64,000 nucleotides of DNA from positions 248,001 through 312,000 of the forward strand of contig JAUIJL010000001.1 in assembly GCA_030431255.1 (NCBI GenBank). The letters run 5' to 3'. This DNA comes from Thermoanaerobaculia bacterium (lineage in GTDB: Bacteria; Acidobacteriota; Thermoanaerobaculia; Multivoradales; J023). Shown here piece by piece: positions 42,538 to 51,442 of this stretch (the first letter of the stretch is position 1; every line of letters starts with the position of its first letter). The notes under the pieces were generated by a model, which was not told the DNA's origin, did not search any database, and saw nothing but the letters and a program-made list of their open reading frames with translations. The position numbers and the translations under genes are program-made.

Positions 42538-44112
42538 TCAAGAAAGAGTGCCCAGCTCGTGCATATTCTCCAGCTCGGCGAGCGACCGCTCGCTGCAGGT
42601 AGGGCAAAGGCCGTGGGTGAATTGAGCGCCCGAGGTGCGTGCCATATAGGTTTCAATCTGTTGCCAGAATCCCCGATCGTCGCGGACTTTTTTGCACGAT
42701 GGGCAGATCGGCAGCAGGCCCCTCAGGGTTTGGACCTGATCGAGGGCTTCGCGCAGTGCCGCGGACTCTTTCGCCAGCTGACCATGGCTGCGCTCCCGCG
42801 CCGATTCCAGGCTGTAGGTCAAGAGGGTGACCAGCCCCAAGGTGGTCAGGAATCGACCCGACATGGCGACCGGATAGCTGAAACCGATGGGGGCGAGCAA
42901 CAAGAAAGCGGCCGTTGCGAAGGCCCCGGCCGACCATTCGACACCTCGGCGTCCGAGCACGAAGACGCTGAGGGCAGGGTAGGAATACATCCAGAGGACG
43001 GCATAGCCGCCATAGGCGCCGACCCACAGCTCGTAGGCAAGGACCACCAGGCTGGCGGCGGCCGCCAGCTGATAGGCGGCACGGTCCCTTGGGCCTGTTC
43101 TTCTGCCGATCCATAGTTGGGCGCTGATCCCGAGGAGGAGGGCCAGCAAGCCGAAGATCAAGCCGGCTTCTAGGTAGCGACCCGCCCGCAGATCGATGGA
43201 GCCGAAGTAACCGACGACCGGGATCATCCATCCGATCCCAGCGCTGAAGTAAATTCGCCGTCGACGACGGTGCTCCGACTCCTCGAAGCTCCAGCCGGCC
43301 GTCTTTTCGACGGTCTTCGGGCCGGGGGCCGTGACCTCTAAGCGCGGGACCCGCGGATCGGCTTCCCGCAGACACCCGGGACACAGTGCCGGTTCCATCT
43401 CCACCGCCGAGTGTTTTTCCAAATAGACCTCGATATCGTGCCAATAGCCCCCATCGTCGCGCACGCTTTTGCACGAGGCGCAGATGGGCACCAAATCGTA
43501 GAGGGTTTCGAGGTCCGCGAGCGCTTGTTGGAGCTGGGTCTTCTCCCGCTGTAAGCGCCGGGACTGCCTATCTCGGGCCGATTCGAGACCGTAACCGAGC
43601 AACCCCAGCAGCGTGAACGTGGCCAGGGCCACCGTGCCCAAAGGTCCATCGGGAGTGACCCTGGGGTCGACCACGAAGAGCAACCAAGCCAAGACGGCGG
43701 CGGTGATCACCAGCCAGAGCATGCCCTCGCGGCGTCCGAGAGCGAAAAAGCTGCCCAGGGGCAGCACGTAATACCAAAGAAAAGTGAATCCCTCGTTGAC
43801 GCCGATGGCGGATTCGTAGGAGATCACCACAAGGCCTGCGATCAAGGCCGATCGAGCCAACGTCGTGGTGCTCAGGCCGCGAGGAAATCGAGCGCTCAAC
43901 GCCACAAAAAACATCGCCACCGCCAACGACTGCACGGCCTCTAGGGTCCGACCCGCCAGGAAGTCGATCAGGCTGAACACCAAGAGCACCACCGACGTAG
44001 CCCTGGCCCCCAAGACCACATGGGCGCCGCGGCGCCCTTCGTCGGACGCCGATCCGAGCACAGATATCCAATCCTCAATGGGACGGAATCTCTTAAGCAA
44101 GCTCGACGGCAT
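42538..44112 (-). CDS. Tandemly duplicated membrane protein with Cys-quartet modules
   Basis: A 524-residue protein; ATG 44112 follows AGGAG, and the longer frame is discarded. It consists of two copies of one unit, each with about five or six membrane helices (roughly residues 35-175 and 290-435), a short coiled coil, and a cytoplasmic module of the form LxPICxSCKxVRDDxGxW...CPxC. The four cysteines are at 211/214/244/247 and 470/473/503/506, exactly 259 residues apart, so the copies align without gaps. Modules like this occur at the C-terminus of PAS and histidine kinase proteins and may bind zinc. No kinase or cyclase follows it here. Its role is unknown but sensory or scaffolding is plausible. 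Confidence 0.8.
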   Translation of the reverse strand: MPSSLLKRFRPIEDWISVLGSASDEGRRGAHVVLGARATSVVLLVFSLIDFLAGRTLEAVQSLAVAMFFVALSARFPRGLSTTTLARSALIAGLVVISYESAIGVNEGFTFLWYYVLPLGSFFALGRREGMLWLVITAAVLAWLLFVVDPRVTPDGPLGTVALATFTLLGLLGYGLESARDRQSRRLQREKTQLQQALADLETLYDLVPICASCKSVRDDGGYWHDIEVYLEKHSAVEMEPALCPGCLREADPRVPRLEVTAPGPKTVEKTAGWSFEESEHRRRRRIYFSAGIGWMIPVVGYFGSIDLRAGRYLEAGLIFGLLALLLGISAQLWIGRRTGPRDRAAYQLAAAASLVVLAYELWVGAYGGYAVLWMYSYPALSVFVLGRRGVEWSAGAFATAAFLLLAPIGFSYPVAMSGRFLTTLGLVTLLTYSLESARERSHGQLAKESAALREALDQVQTLRGLLPICPSCKKVRDDRGFWQQIETYMARTSGAQFTHGLCPTCSERSLAELENMHELGTLS

Positions 44113-44289
44113 GGTGCTGGCGCTCCTGATTCCAAAGGCTGCAAGGGTAAAGGTTTTTACCAATCTATCAGGAGTCCGTCGGTTCTGGCTCTTTTGTCTG
44201 AGAATCAAGTGTTTTCAGGCCGAGACGCCACGGCCGACTCTTGCTTTGCCTCGCCGGCTCCCCCATCATCATGGGAGCGAAAGCCATGG

Positions 44290-45372
44290 ATGGAGTGTTC
44301 TGAGCCATTGCCAGGGGAGGCGGCATTGCAAATTTCGAAACGTCGTGCTCTTAAAAAGCTCGTCCGGTCGGTTCTGCCGGCGAATCCTTCGTCGAAAGTG
44401 GTGGAGACGTTCTTCGGTGAGGCCATCGCCCAAGATTTGCCGATGGCCAATTCGGTCCGAGAGCTGGCGGAGTGGATCGTGGATCGGTTGTTGGAGGATC
44501 CCGAGCAGCTGCGCAAGACCTTGAATCGGCTCGACGACGGCAGCCCAAAGGTGGCGGAGCTCCTGGCATGGGCGGACATGCTGCCCGCGGAAGGGATTTC
44601 CGGAGAAGGGAATCTGGAAGAACGCCCGGAGCGGCCCTTGACCTCCCGGGAGCGCTTCGACCGCAGCCTGCGCATCGTCGAGACCGGTGCTACGGTCATC
44701 GGCGGCGTCGGCTCGCCGATGGCGATCTACTACGGCCTCAACCGTCGAGACGACGAGCCCGAAGCCGGGGTCACTGAAACCGCCGCGGGCGCTGACGGCG
44801 GTACCCTGGCAGAGCCGGAGCCCGAGCTCGAAATCTCGCCCCGTGATCCGAGCCCGTTGCGCAGATCGAGATCTTTGACGAACGATTCGGAGTCGGTCGC
44901 GCCGAGCAGCCCGGGGCCTCTGGTGCGGCTCGATTTCCAAACCGGAGAGGGCAAGAATCTCTTCGCTCAGGAATTGCTGGTCGAGCAAGATCAGATCGAG
45001 CTCATCGAGAATTGGCTCTCCAAATCCGATCCGCGAGATCTCGGACGCGAGCTGATATTTGAAGGCTACGTGGCGACGGGAGGTGCCCCGGTTCCCATAT
45101 TGGCCGAGATCGAGACGACCCTTGAGCCTGTGAGCATCCGCTACCAAGGCCCGAGCCTCACCCTGAAGAGAGAGCTGCCGGTGCTCGTCGCCGCTAGAGT
45201 CGAGCCTAAACAGCAGATCGAGCAACCCACGGGCGAAGGGATGCAAACCGCCGCCTTTGAGGTGCCGGCCGTGTCGTGGGTCGTGGGTCTGCCGGCGGTC
45301 GCCTTCCTGGGAGCGTGGTCGTTCCGAAAAGCGTCACGGCGGATGTTCAAGGCGCTTTTCGAGTCGGATTGA
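44290..45372 (+). CDS. Protein of unknown function with helical N-terminal domain and C-terminal membrane anchor
   Basis: A 360-residue protein; ATG 44290 is preferred, with GGGAG upstream, over the frame opening at 44020, which overlaps the divergent gene. Residues about 15-100 form a compact all-helical domain (ALKKLVRSVLP, VVETFFGEAIAQDL, RELAEWIVDRLL) reminiscent of effector-associated, death-like adaptor domains. A hydrophobic stretch at 132-150 may be a first membrane segment, followed by an acidic linker, a beta-rich region (about 210-305) and a clear membrane helix at 326-344 with a basic tail. No homologous family can be named. It is divergent from the duplicated membrane protein and they may share a promoter. 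Confidence 0.6.
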   Translation: MECSEPLPGEAALQISKRRALKKLVRSVLPANPSSKVVETFFGEAIAQDLPMANSVRELAEWIVDRLLEDPEQLRKTLNRLDDGSPKVAELLAWADMLPAEGISGEGNLEERPERPLTSRERFDRSLRIVETGATVIGGVGSPMAIYYGLNRRDDEPEAGVTETAAGADGGTLAEPEPELEISPRDPSPLRRSRSLTNDSESVAPSSPGPLVRLDFQTGEGKNLFAQELLVEQDQIELIENWLSKSDPRDLGRELIFEGYVATGGAPVPILAEIETTLEPVSIRYQGPSLTLKRELPVLVAARVEPKQQIEQPTGEGMQTAAFEVPAVSWVVGLPAVAFLGAWSFRKASRRMFKALFESD

Positions 45373-45386
45373 TCGGTGCGACTCGC

Positions 45387-46322
45387 TCAGTCGAAAATCT
45401 CCTCGAGCGAGTCGGCCTTTTTGAACCGACCGGCCCAGCGTGCGATGTCAGCTGAGCTCGCATTCTGCAAGCGATCCTCGACTCGAGGAGGGAGTGAGCC
45501 GAAAGCACCGATCAACAAGGCTCTTAGGAGATTTGCCTCTCCTTGTTGAATGCCCTGGGTTTTGCCGTCTTCTATGGCTAGTCGTTCGATGCTGGTGACG
45601 TATTGCACATTCTTCTCCGCTTCGATTTCGTGGACGGCGTCTTTGACTCGTTGACTCAGCTCTTCGGGTAGGGTCATGATCCAATCGATGAATCTGAACA
45701 GATTGAGAACGTCGTTTCTACCGAAACCGCGGTTATAGAGGCTTCTGATCAAGCGAATCTTCCAGGTGAGTCGCTCTTCGGGTCGAGCGCGAGTAGCCTG
45801 GGTCTTGAGATGGGCCATGGTCACCAAGGCGAAAGGATTCGCGCTCGCCTCCAGCTCAGCCCACCGGCTATTGTACTCCAGTAGCTTCACAGTCGGAAAT
45901 TCGAGATGCATCTTGCAGTCCCAGAGATCACAGGCCGTGAATCCCTTGGGATGAAAGCTTCGATCCTCATCGCAGAGCAGGGCGACGGATACCACTGGGC
46001 GTCTAAATCGATCGAAAGTCCGATAGTTGTAGATGAAGACCCGCTCGGCAAAGCTTTGATCCCTTTGGGCCTGAATCTCGATATTCACCATCACTTCGAA
46101 CGGCTCGCCGTCTACAGTCCAGATTTGAAAGAGCTTGTCCGCCAAGCGATGAGTGACCTCGGATTTCGGAAAGATCTTGAGAAGCTCTTTGTCCTTGCTG
46201 ATTGGCGGTCGGCTCCAATCCACCCCTCCGTGGATTTTTGGGAAGTAGAGCTCAAAAAAGTCCTTGAGATACAGCTCCAGAACATCCTTCCATGGACTAT
46301 CGTAGTCGTCTCTTTGCGACAT
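45387..46322 (-). CDS. Rpn/YhgA-family nuclease-like protein
   Basis: A 311-residue protein; the ATG at 46322 is taken, with GGAGAGG upstream, though a GTG at 46328 is in frame. The N-terminal half is a PD-(D/E)xK-like region: an Asp in the KDKELLKI area, a core strand MVNIEIQAQRD giving the ExQ signature, and YNYRTFDRF. The C-terminal part has the DUF4351-like ANLLRALLIGAFGSLP helices. Rpn proteins are recombination-promoting nucleases often spread by transfer. It is convergent with the unknown anchored protein and lies at the end of a possible accessory region (38.7-46.3 kb). Confidence 0.85.
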   Translation of the reverse strand: MSQRDDYDSPWKDVLELYLKDFFELYFPKIHGGVDWSRPPISKDKELLKIFPKSEVTHRLADKLFQIWTVDGEPFEVMVNIEIQAQRDQSFAERVFIYNYRTFDRFRRPVVSVALLCDEDRSFHPKGFTACDLWDCKMHLEFPTVKLLEYNSRWAELEASANPFALVTMAHLKTQATRARPEERLTWKIRLIRSLYNRGFGRNDVLNLFRFIDWIMTLPEELSQRVKDAVHEIEAEKNVQYVTSIERLAIEDGKTQGIQQGEANLLRALLIGAFGSLPPRVEDRLQNASSADIARWAGRFKKADSLEEIFD

Positions 46323-46461
46323 CCTCACCTCTCCGTGCCCCCAAAGTGTGGAGGCGCTAATAAGGCGTAAATTTACGCTTCGAGAGGTACATTGTCAATA
46401 AGTTGAGTGCCAGCCGAGGAAGGCGAAGTTGCTTGTGCTTGAGTGGGTCGAACGCGCCTGA

Positions 46462-47976
46462 TCACTCAGCCTTCCGTGACACCAAATAGACTCCACCCCC
46501 AACGACCGTTGCCGCGACGATGCCTAGAGCGGCGGAGATACCCGGGTTCTTGACCGAGACGTCGGCGAAGTAGGAGAAGTATGCCGGACCAGTGATGTAG
46601 AGGCCGTAGTGCACGATCACGGCGGTGATGGCTGCGGCGGTGGCTGCGGCGGCGGGGGTTTTTTCGAGGAAGGTGCCGAAGAGCACGGGGATGAAGGCGG
46701 CGGCGAAGTAGGCGTAGACGCCGAGCTGGGCGAAGATGATGACGCTCAGGTTGGGCTCGATCAGCTGTTGGTAGGCGAGGGCAAGGCTGAGGGCGGCCAG
46801 GGCGACGATGACGCCTCGGTTGAGGCGGAAAAGGAAGAGATCGCTGAGGCTGCGGCCGGTGAATCGGCTGTGGAGATTCTTGATCAGATCGTTGGTGATG
46901 ATCAGGGATAGGCTTTGGATCAGGCCTTCGAGGGTCGACATACCGGCAGAGATCAGGCCGAGGAAGACGATGACGCCCACGTACCAAGGGAATTGAGTGA
47001 CCAGGTAGGTGGAGGTGACGCTATCCGGCGCGATGGTGGCGCCGCCGTGCTCGAGGGTGGGGAAGGCGAGGCGTGCGTAGAGGCCGACGAAGACCACCCA
47101 GAAGAAAAGGGTTTGAATTGCGATGCCGGTGACCAAATAGCGGTTGACGTCGCGCTCTTTTTTCAACAATAAAGATTTTGTGATGATGTGCGGCTGGCAA
47201 ACGATGGCGACACCCACGACGATGGTGCAAAAAACCACTTCGAAGCCGTCGCGGAAGAGGGGGCTTTGGGTGTTGTAGAGAGCCACCAGATTGGGATCGA
47301 TGGCCCGCAGCCGATCGATGAAACCGGCGATTCCGCCCTCGAAAAAGCGAGTGCCGGAGCCCAGCAGGATGATCGCCACCACGGTCATGATCAGGGCTTG
47401 GATGGTGTTGGTGTAGACCATGGAGTTGGCGCCACCGAACATCATGTAGCCGAAGGAGAAGATCACGATGGCGACCAAGACCACGGGCTCTGCGAGACCG
47501 AGGGAGGCGGCGACCACTTTGGTGAGACCCACCAGGATCATGACGATGAAGGTCACCAGCAAAAGCGATAGGACGGCGAAGAAGAGCGCCAGATTGGGGC
47601 TTTGATAGCGCTCTCCCACCCATTGCGAAAGGGTTAGGGCACGTACGGAATCGCCGTATTTGCGAAAGCCCTTGGTGATGACCACCAGGGAGATCGACAT
47701 GGAGATGGGCAGCACCACGCATAGCCCGAAGATGGCGCTCAGGCCGAAATAGGCCACCAAGCCGGGGTTGATGATGAAGGTGGCGGCGCTGGTGGTGGAG
47801 GCGGCGAGGGCGAGCCCCACGGCGACGGGGGAGAAGGCGATGTTGCCGACGGCGTAGTCCTCAACGCTGCGGTTGCGCCGAGCGCCGCGCACCACCAAAA
47901 CCAGGATGGCGGTGGCGTACGCGATCACCAAGAGCCAGCCGGCGAGCACGTTCGGGTCGGATGTAGAAGGGTCCAT
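46462..47976 (-). CDS. Sodium:solute symporter (SSS family)
   Basis: A 504-residue protein with about 13 membrane helices. The SSS-family features include GLALAASTTSAATFIINPG in the second helix region, FGGANSMVYTNTIQALIM, and GLISAGMSTLEGLIQSLS, matching PutP/SglT-type sodium-binding helices. It imports an organic solute with Na+; substrate unknown. It is the last gene of a minus-strand cluster: its start lies 12 bases after the stop of the alpha/beta hydrolase gene. The neighbours suggest a carboxylic acid, such as a fatty or hydroxy acid, as cargo. Confidence 0.9.
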   Translation of the reverse strand: MDPSTSDPNVLAGWLLVIAYATAILVLVVRGARRNRSVEDYAVGNIAFSPVAVGLALAASTTSAATFIINPGLVAYFGLSAIFGLCVVLPISMSISLVVITKGFRKYGDSVRALTLSQWVGERYQSPNLALFFAVLSLLLVTFIVMILVGLTKVVAASLGLAEPVVLVAIVIFSFGYMMFGGANSMVYTNTIQALIMTVVAIILLGSGTRFFEGGIAGFIDRLRAIDPNLVALYNTQSPLFRDGFEVVFCTIVVGVAIVCQPHIITKSLLLKKERDVNRYLVTGIAIQTLFFWVVFVGLYARLAFPTLEHGGATIAPDSVTSTYLVTQFPWYVGVIVFLGLISAGMSTLEGLIQSLSLIITNDLIKNLHSRFTGRSLSDLFLFRLNRGVIVALAALSLALAYQQLIEPNLSVIIFAQLGVYAYFAAAFIPVLFGTFLEKTPAAAATAAAITAVIVHYGLYITGPAYFSYFADVSVKNPGISAALGIVAATVVGGGVYLVSRKAE

Positions 47977-47988
47977 GTCGGCTCCGGA

Positions 47989-48834
47989 TTAGGTGGGCGT
48001 CAGGCGGTCGAGAAAGAGTAGGTAGTCCGCAGCCAGCCAGTGGGGATCCTCCACCACCAGGGCATGGCCCGACGACGGGTGGATGCTCAGCTCGCATGGA
48101 CGGCCGGGCCGGTGCAGGGCGTCGACCATCTCTCGCACGAGGTCGAGGGGCATGATGCGGTCCTCGGTGGCGTGCACCACCCGCGTTGGACATTGCACCT
48201 TGGCGAGGAAGGCCGAGAGATCGAAGTCGAGCAGACTGCCTAGGATCGCCAGCAGACCCTCGAACCACGGGTGGGGCAGAGCGGCGACCTGACGGGCTCG
48301 ATTGGCGATGGTTTCAGCGTGCTCTTGCCGATATTCGGCGGAGTAGAAGTCGTGCAAAAGGGCGTCGTGGAACGGCTGGGTGCTGCCGCCGCCGAGCACT
48401 TGCCGCACGAGGCCCTGCATGCGCTGGGAGTCTCCGGCCATGCCCGGGGGCGTGCGGTGGACCGTGGTGGCGAGGGTTAGAGAGTGGATCCGCTCTGGGA
48501 TCTCGGCGACCAGCGGCATGCTGACCATGCCGCCGTAGGACGTGCCCAGGACGTGCACCCTCGGCAGATCGATGTGATCCATCAGGTGGATCACGGAGGG
48601 CACGTGGTCCTCAATGCGAGTCGGTGCCGGTTGTGGATCCGAGGGCGGGCTGAGCAATTGACCGCGGAAATCGCATCCGAGCACTGCGTAGCCATTGGCC
48701 AGCAACGCGTCGGTGATCGGTGCCCACGACGGATAGGTCATCATGCCGCCGTTGAGCAGCAGGACCACCTCGCCCCGATCCAGGTCGGCGGTCGGCTCCA
48801 ACAATCGGTGGCCCAAGGGAGAAGGTGTGCTCAT
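47989..48834 (-). CDS. Cytosolic alpha/beta hydrolase
   Basis: A 281-residue alpha/beta hydrolase. The nucleophile elbow is GTSYGG (S99), the acidic residue lies in ATEDRIMP (about 219), and the His in SSGHALVVEDP (about 266). The oxyanion region is LNGGMM rather than HG. There is no signal peptide. Its ATG overlaps the stop of the upstream acyl-CoA ligase gene by four bases (48831-48834), indicating translational coupling. It may cleave an ester, thioester or C-C bond in the pathway encoded by this cluster. Confidence 0.87.
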   Translation of the reverse strand: MSTPSPLGHRLLEPTADLDRGEVVLLLNGGMMTYPSWAPITDALLANGYAVLGCDFRGQLLSPPSDPQPAPTRIEDHVPSVIHLMDHIDLPRVHVLGTSYGGMVSMPLVAEIPERIHSLTLATTVHRTPPGMAGDSQRMQGLVRQVLGGGSTQPFHDALLHDFYSAEYRQEHAETIANRARQVAALPHPWFEGLLAILGSLLDFDLSAFLAKVQCPTRVVHATEDRIMPLDLVREMVDALHRPGRPCELSIHPSSGHALVVEDPHWLAADYLLFLDRLTPT

Positions 48835-50393
48835 GCCGGCTCCTGGGAGTCAGTGGATGTGTCGCGCAGGTAGTCCTCGCGCAAATCGCCTTTGACCACT
48901 TTGCCGTAGGCGGTGCGCGGTAGGTGATCGAGGATCCGGTAGGCCTTGGGCCATTTGAATTTGGCGAGGCGCTCGCTCAGGAAGGCTTGTAGGGAATCGT
49001 CGGGTTGCACCATCGGGCCACGCAACACCACGAAGGCGACGCCGATTTCCCCCCATTTCGGATCCGGGATGCCCACCACGGCGGCGTCTTCCACCTCCGG
49101 GTGCTGTACCAGAACCGCTTCGATCTCGGCGGGATAGATATTGACGCCGCCGCTGATGATCATGTCCTTGCTGCGGCCGGCGACGTAATAAAAACCCTCT
49201 TCGTCCCGTCGGGCCTGGTCGCCGGTGTGGAACCAGCCCTCGCCGTCGATGGATTTGGCGGTGGCTTCCGGGTTGTTCCAATACCCCTGGCAGACATGAT
49301 CGCCGCGGAAGAGCAGCTCGCCGATCTCACCGTCGGCCACATCGCGACTATCGGCGTCCACCAAGCGTACCTCCGTGAACGGCATGGGCTTGCCGATGGA
49401 CCCCGCCTTGCGCACGCTGTCGTCCACGGTCATAGCGAAGCAATTGACCCCGACCTCGGTCATGCCGAAGCCTTGTTTGAAGGCGATGCCCCGCGCTTGG
49501 TAAGCGTCGATCAAATATTGGGGCAGGGGCGCTCCGCCACTGATCAGCCACCGAATGCTGCTCAGATCGACGGTCTCGAAGGCCGGCGATTCGGCCAGCA
49601 TTTTCCAGATGGTGGGCACCCCGAGGGTGACGGTCACGCCCTCGTTTTCGATCGTCCGCCAGACGTCCTCGGCGTTGAATTCCGCGTGCAAAACCACCGT
49701 GCCGCCGATGGTGAAAATGGGAGTCAGGAACGCAGCCAGGCCGCCGGCGTGGTAGAGGGGCGTGAAAATCGAGGTGACGTCGTCGCTTCGCAGCTGCCAG
49801 CCACAAACCGTATTGAAGGCGTTGGCCACCACCATGCGATGGGGAATCTGGACGCCCTTGGGCCGGCCGGTGGTGCCCGAGGTGTAGAGCATGCAGTAGA
49901 CGTCCTCGCCGTCGCAGGGGGTGCGTTGCCAATCGTTTTTTTCGGGAAGGCGGCGGATCTCCTCAGCGTAGGAGCGGGCTTTGACGTCGGAAGCGTCGGA
50001 CGCATCGAGGGCGATCCAATGGTCGAGCTCCAAGCGCTCTCGCAGCTGGGCGACGACCTCGGCGCCGTGGTGATCGTAGATCAAACCGCTCAAACCCGCG
50101 TCGGTGATCACGTGCTCCAGCTCCGGCGCCGTGAGACGGGTGCCGAGGGTCACCAGGATGAGACCGGTCTTGCCGGCGGCAAAGAAGGCTTCGAGAAATT
50201 CCACCCGGTTGTGGGACAGGATGCCGATGCGATCACCCTTTTGCAGACCGAGGACCTCGGTCCACAAGCGAGCGCAGGCCTCGGCCCGGGCATCGAGCTC
50301 GGCGTAGGTCAGCCGCAGCTCGGGCTCGACGACGACCAGGGCCGGGTCGTCGGGGGTCAGGCGGGCGCGATCGCCCAGAAGGTCAGCTTGCAT
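48831..50393 (-). CDS. AMP-forming acyl-CoA ligase
   Basis: A 520-residue ANL-superfamily enzyme. Motifs: P-loop YTSGTTGRPKG, substrate region FKQGFGMTEVG, HTGD, hinge GRSKDMIISGGVNIYPAEIE, and the C-terminal catalytic lysine in YGKVVKG. It activates a carboxylate with ATP, then CoA. Its sequence fits medium- or long-chain or cyclic acid ligases, not OleC beta-lactone synthetase, which lacks this hinge. ATG 50393 follows GGGAGG. It overlaps the upstream KAS-like gene by 11 bases and the downstream hydrolase by four, so these three are tightly coupled. Confidence 0.92.
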   Translation of the reverse strand: MQADLLGDRARLTPDDPALVVVEPELRLTYAELDARAEACARLWTEVLGLQKGDRIGILSHNRVEFLEAFFAAGKTGLILVTLGTRLTAPELEHVITDAGLSGLIYDHHGAEVVAQLRERLELDHWIALDASDASDVKARSYAEEIRRLPEKNDWQRTPCDGEDVYCMLYTSGTTGRPKGVQIPHRMVVANAFNTVCGWQLRSDDVTSIFTPLYHAGGLAAFLTPIFTIGGTVVLHAEFNAEDVWRTIENEGVTVTLGVPTIWKMLAESPAFETVDLSSIRWLISGGAPLPQYLIDAYQARGIAFKQGFGMTEVGVNCFAMTVDDSVRKAGSIGKPMPFTEVRLVDADSRDVADGEIGELLFRGDHVCQGYWNNPEATAKSIDGEGWFHTGDQARRDEEGFYYVAGRSKDMIISGGVNIYPAEIEAVLVQHPEVEDAAVVGIPDPKWGEIGVAFVVLRGPMVQPDDSLQAFLSERLAKFKWPKAYRILDHLPRTAYGKVVKGDLREDYLRDTSTDSQEPA

Positions 50394-51432
50394 GGTCGAT
50401 TCCTCCCGCGCCTTGACCGACCACCGGCCCCCAGCGGACCGTGGAGGCGGACCAGGCGTAACCGATGCCCGCCGCCACCATCACCATCAAGGTACCGTCC
50501 CGCAGGCGACCGGAGTCGAGGCCGAGCTTGACGCTGATCGCTTGGTCCTGTTGGCCGATGTGGCCGAAGTCCGAGAGGTAACAGCTTTGTTCCTCGGTCA
50601 AACCCAGCTCCGAGAGGATGTAGCGGTGAGCGGAGGGTTTCATGTGCAGGATGTTGAGATAGCCGATGTCGGAGCGATCACAAACGCTTCTGGCCAGGGA
50701 TTGATCGACTACTTTCAAAAAATTGGCCATGGAGACGGCATCCAGCCGCTCTTTCATGCCCTGGGGATCGGGGCAATCGAAGCGATCTCGCTTGGCGGCC
50801 CTTGCCTCCGGGCTCAGGGCCTCCTTGGTGCCGCCGGCGGGAATGATCACGTCGAAAGAAAAGTCGCCGTCGACGATGACCGACGATTCCAAGAGCTCGT
50901 TGCGACCCAGGTTCTTGCGCAGCAGGATGGCGCCGCCGCCCGCCGCCAGACCGAAGAGGAAGCGGGTGCGCGAATTGGAGTAGTCCAGGTGGTCGCCGTT
51001 GCGATAGCCACCAGCGATCAACACCGTGTTCAGGTCGGGATCGCTCAGCATCATGGATTTGGCCATTTTCAGGGTAGCCATGGTCGTGGCGCAGCGCATT
51101 TGCACGTCGATCGCCCAGGCGCGATGGGCTCCCAGGTCGTGGGCGAGCTTGATGCCCGCGGTCCACAGGGGGTGCTCCTTCCACTCCTCGGTGGTGCACA
51201 GCACGAGGTCGATCTCGTCGGCCGGGATCGACGCCCGGCGCAGGGCGTCCTCCGCCGCCCACACCGCCATGGCGTTGGTGTGGTCGTCCGGTCCCGGCAC
51301 CGGTTTGCGCGCGATGCCGAGCTTTTCCACCACCACCTGTTCGGGAATGCCGGTCAGCTCCGCGAGCTCGGCGGCGGTTTTGAAAGGTTCGGGGATGTAG
51401 GTCCCCACGGAGGCGATGCCGATATGGGTCAT
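50383..51432 (-). CDS. KAS III-like condensing enzyme with Cys-His-His site
   Basis: A 349-residue thiolase-superfamily protein of the FabH/KAS III type. The nucleophile is C114 in VQMRCATT. The usual active-site His is H263 (ILHMKPS). The third residue, Asn in canonical FabH, is replaced by H291 (FGHIGQQDQ). The rest of the fold (GGYRNG, GLAAGGGAILL, GIGYAWSA) is well kept. A Cys-His pair without Asn also occurs in PqsC-like enzymes, which condense without malonyl decarboxylation, so the reaction may not be standard fatty acid initiation. The frame to 51906 upstream is an artefact; ATG 51432 gives the family start. Confidence 0.85.
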   Translation of the reverse strand: MTHIGIASVGTYIPEPFKTAAELAELTGIPEQVVVEKLGIARKPVPGPDDHTNAMAVWAAEDALRRASIPADEIDLVLCTTEEWKEHPLWTAGIKLAHDLGAHRAWAIDVQMRCATTMATLKMAKSMMLSDPDLNTVLIAGGYRNGDHLDYSNSRTRFLFGLAAGGGAILLRKNLGRNELLESSVIVDGDFSFDVIIPAGGTKEALSPEARAAKRDRFDCPDPQGMKERLDAVSMANFLKVVDQSLARSVCDRSDIGYLNILHMKPSAHRYILSELGLTEEQSCYLSDFGHIGQQDQAISVKLGLDSGRLRDGTLMVMVAAGIGYAWSASTVRWGPVVGQGAGGIDHAS

Positions 51433-51442
51433 AGTGATTCCG

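Noticed and set aside
49005-50531. Plus-strand 508-codon frame opposite the acyl-CoA ligase gene
   Set aside because: It is the antisense of a gene with all ANL motifs and the frame has no recognisable domain.
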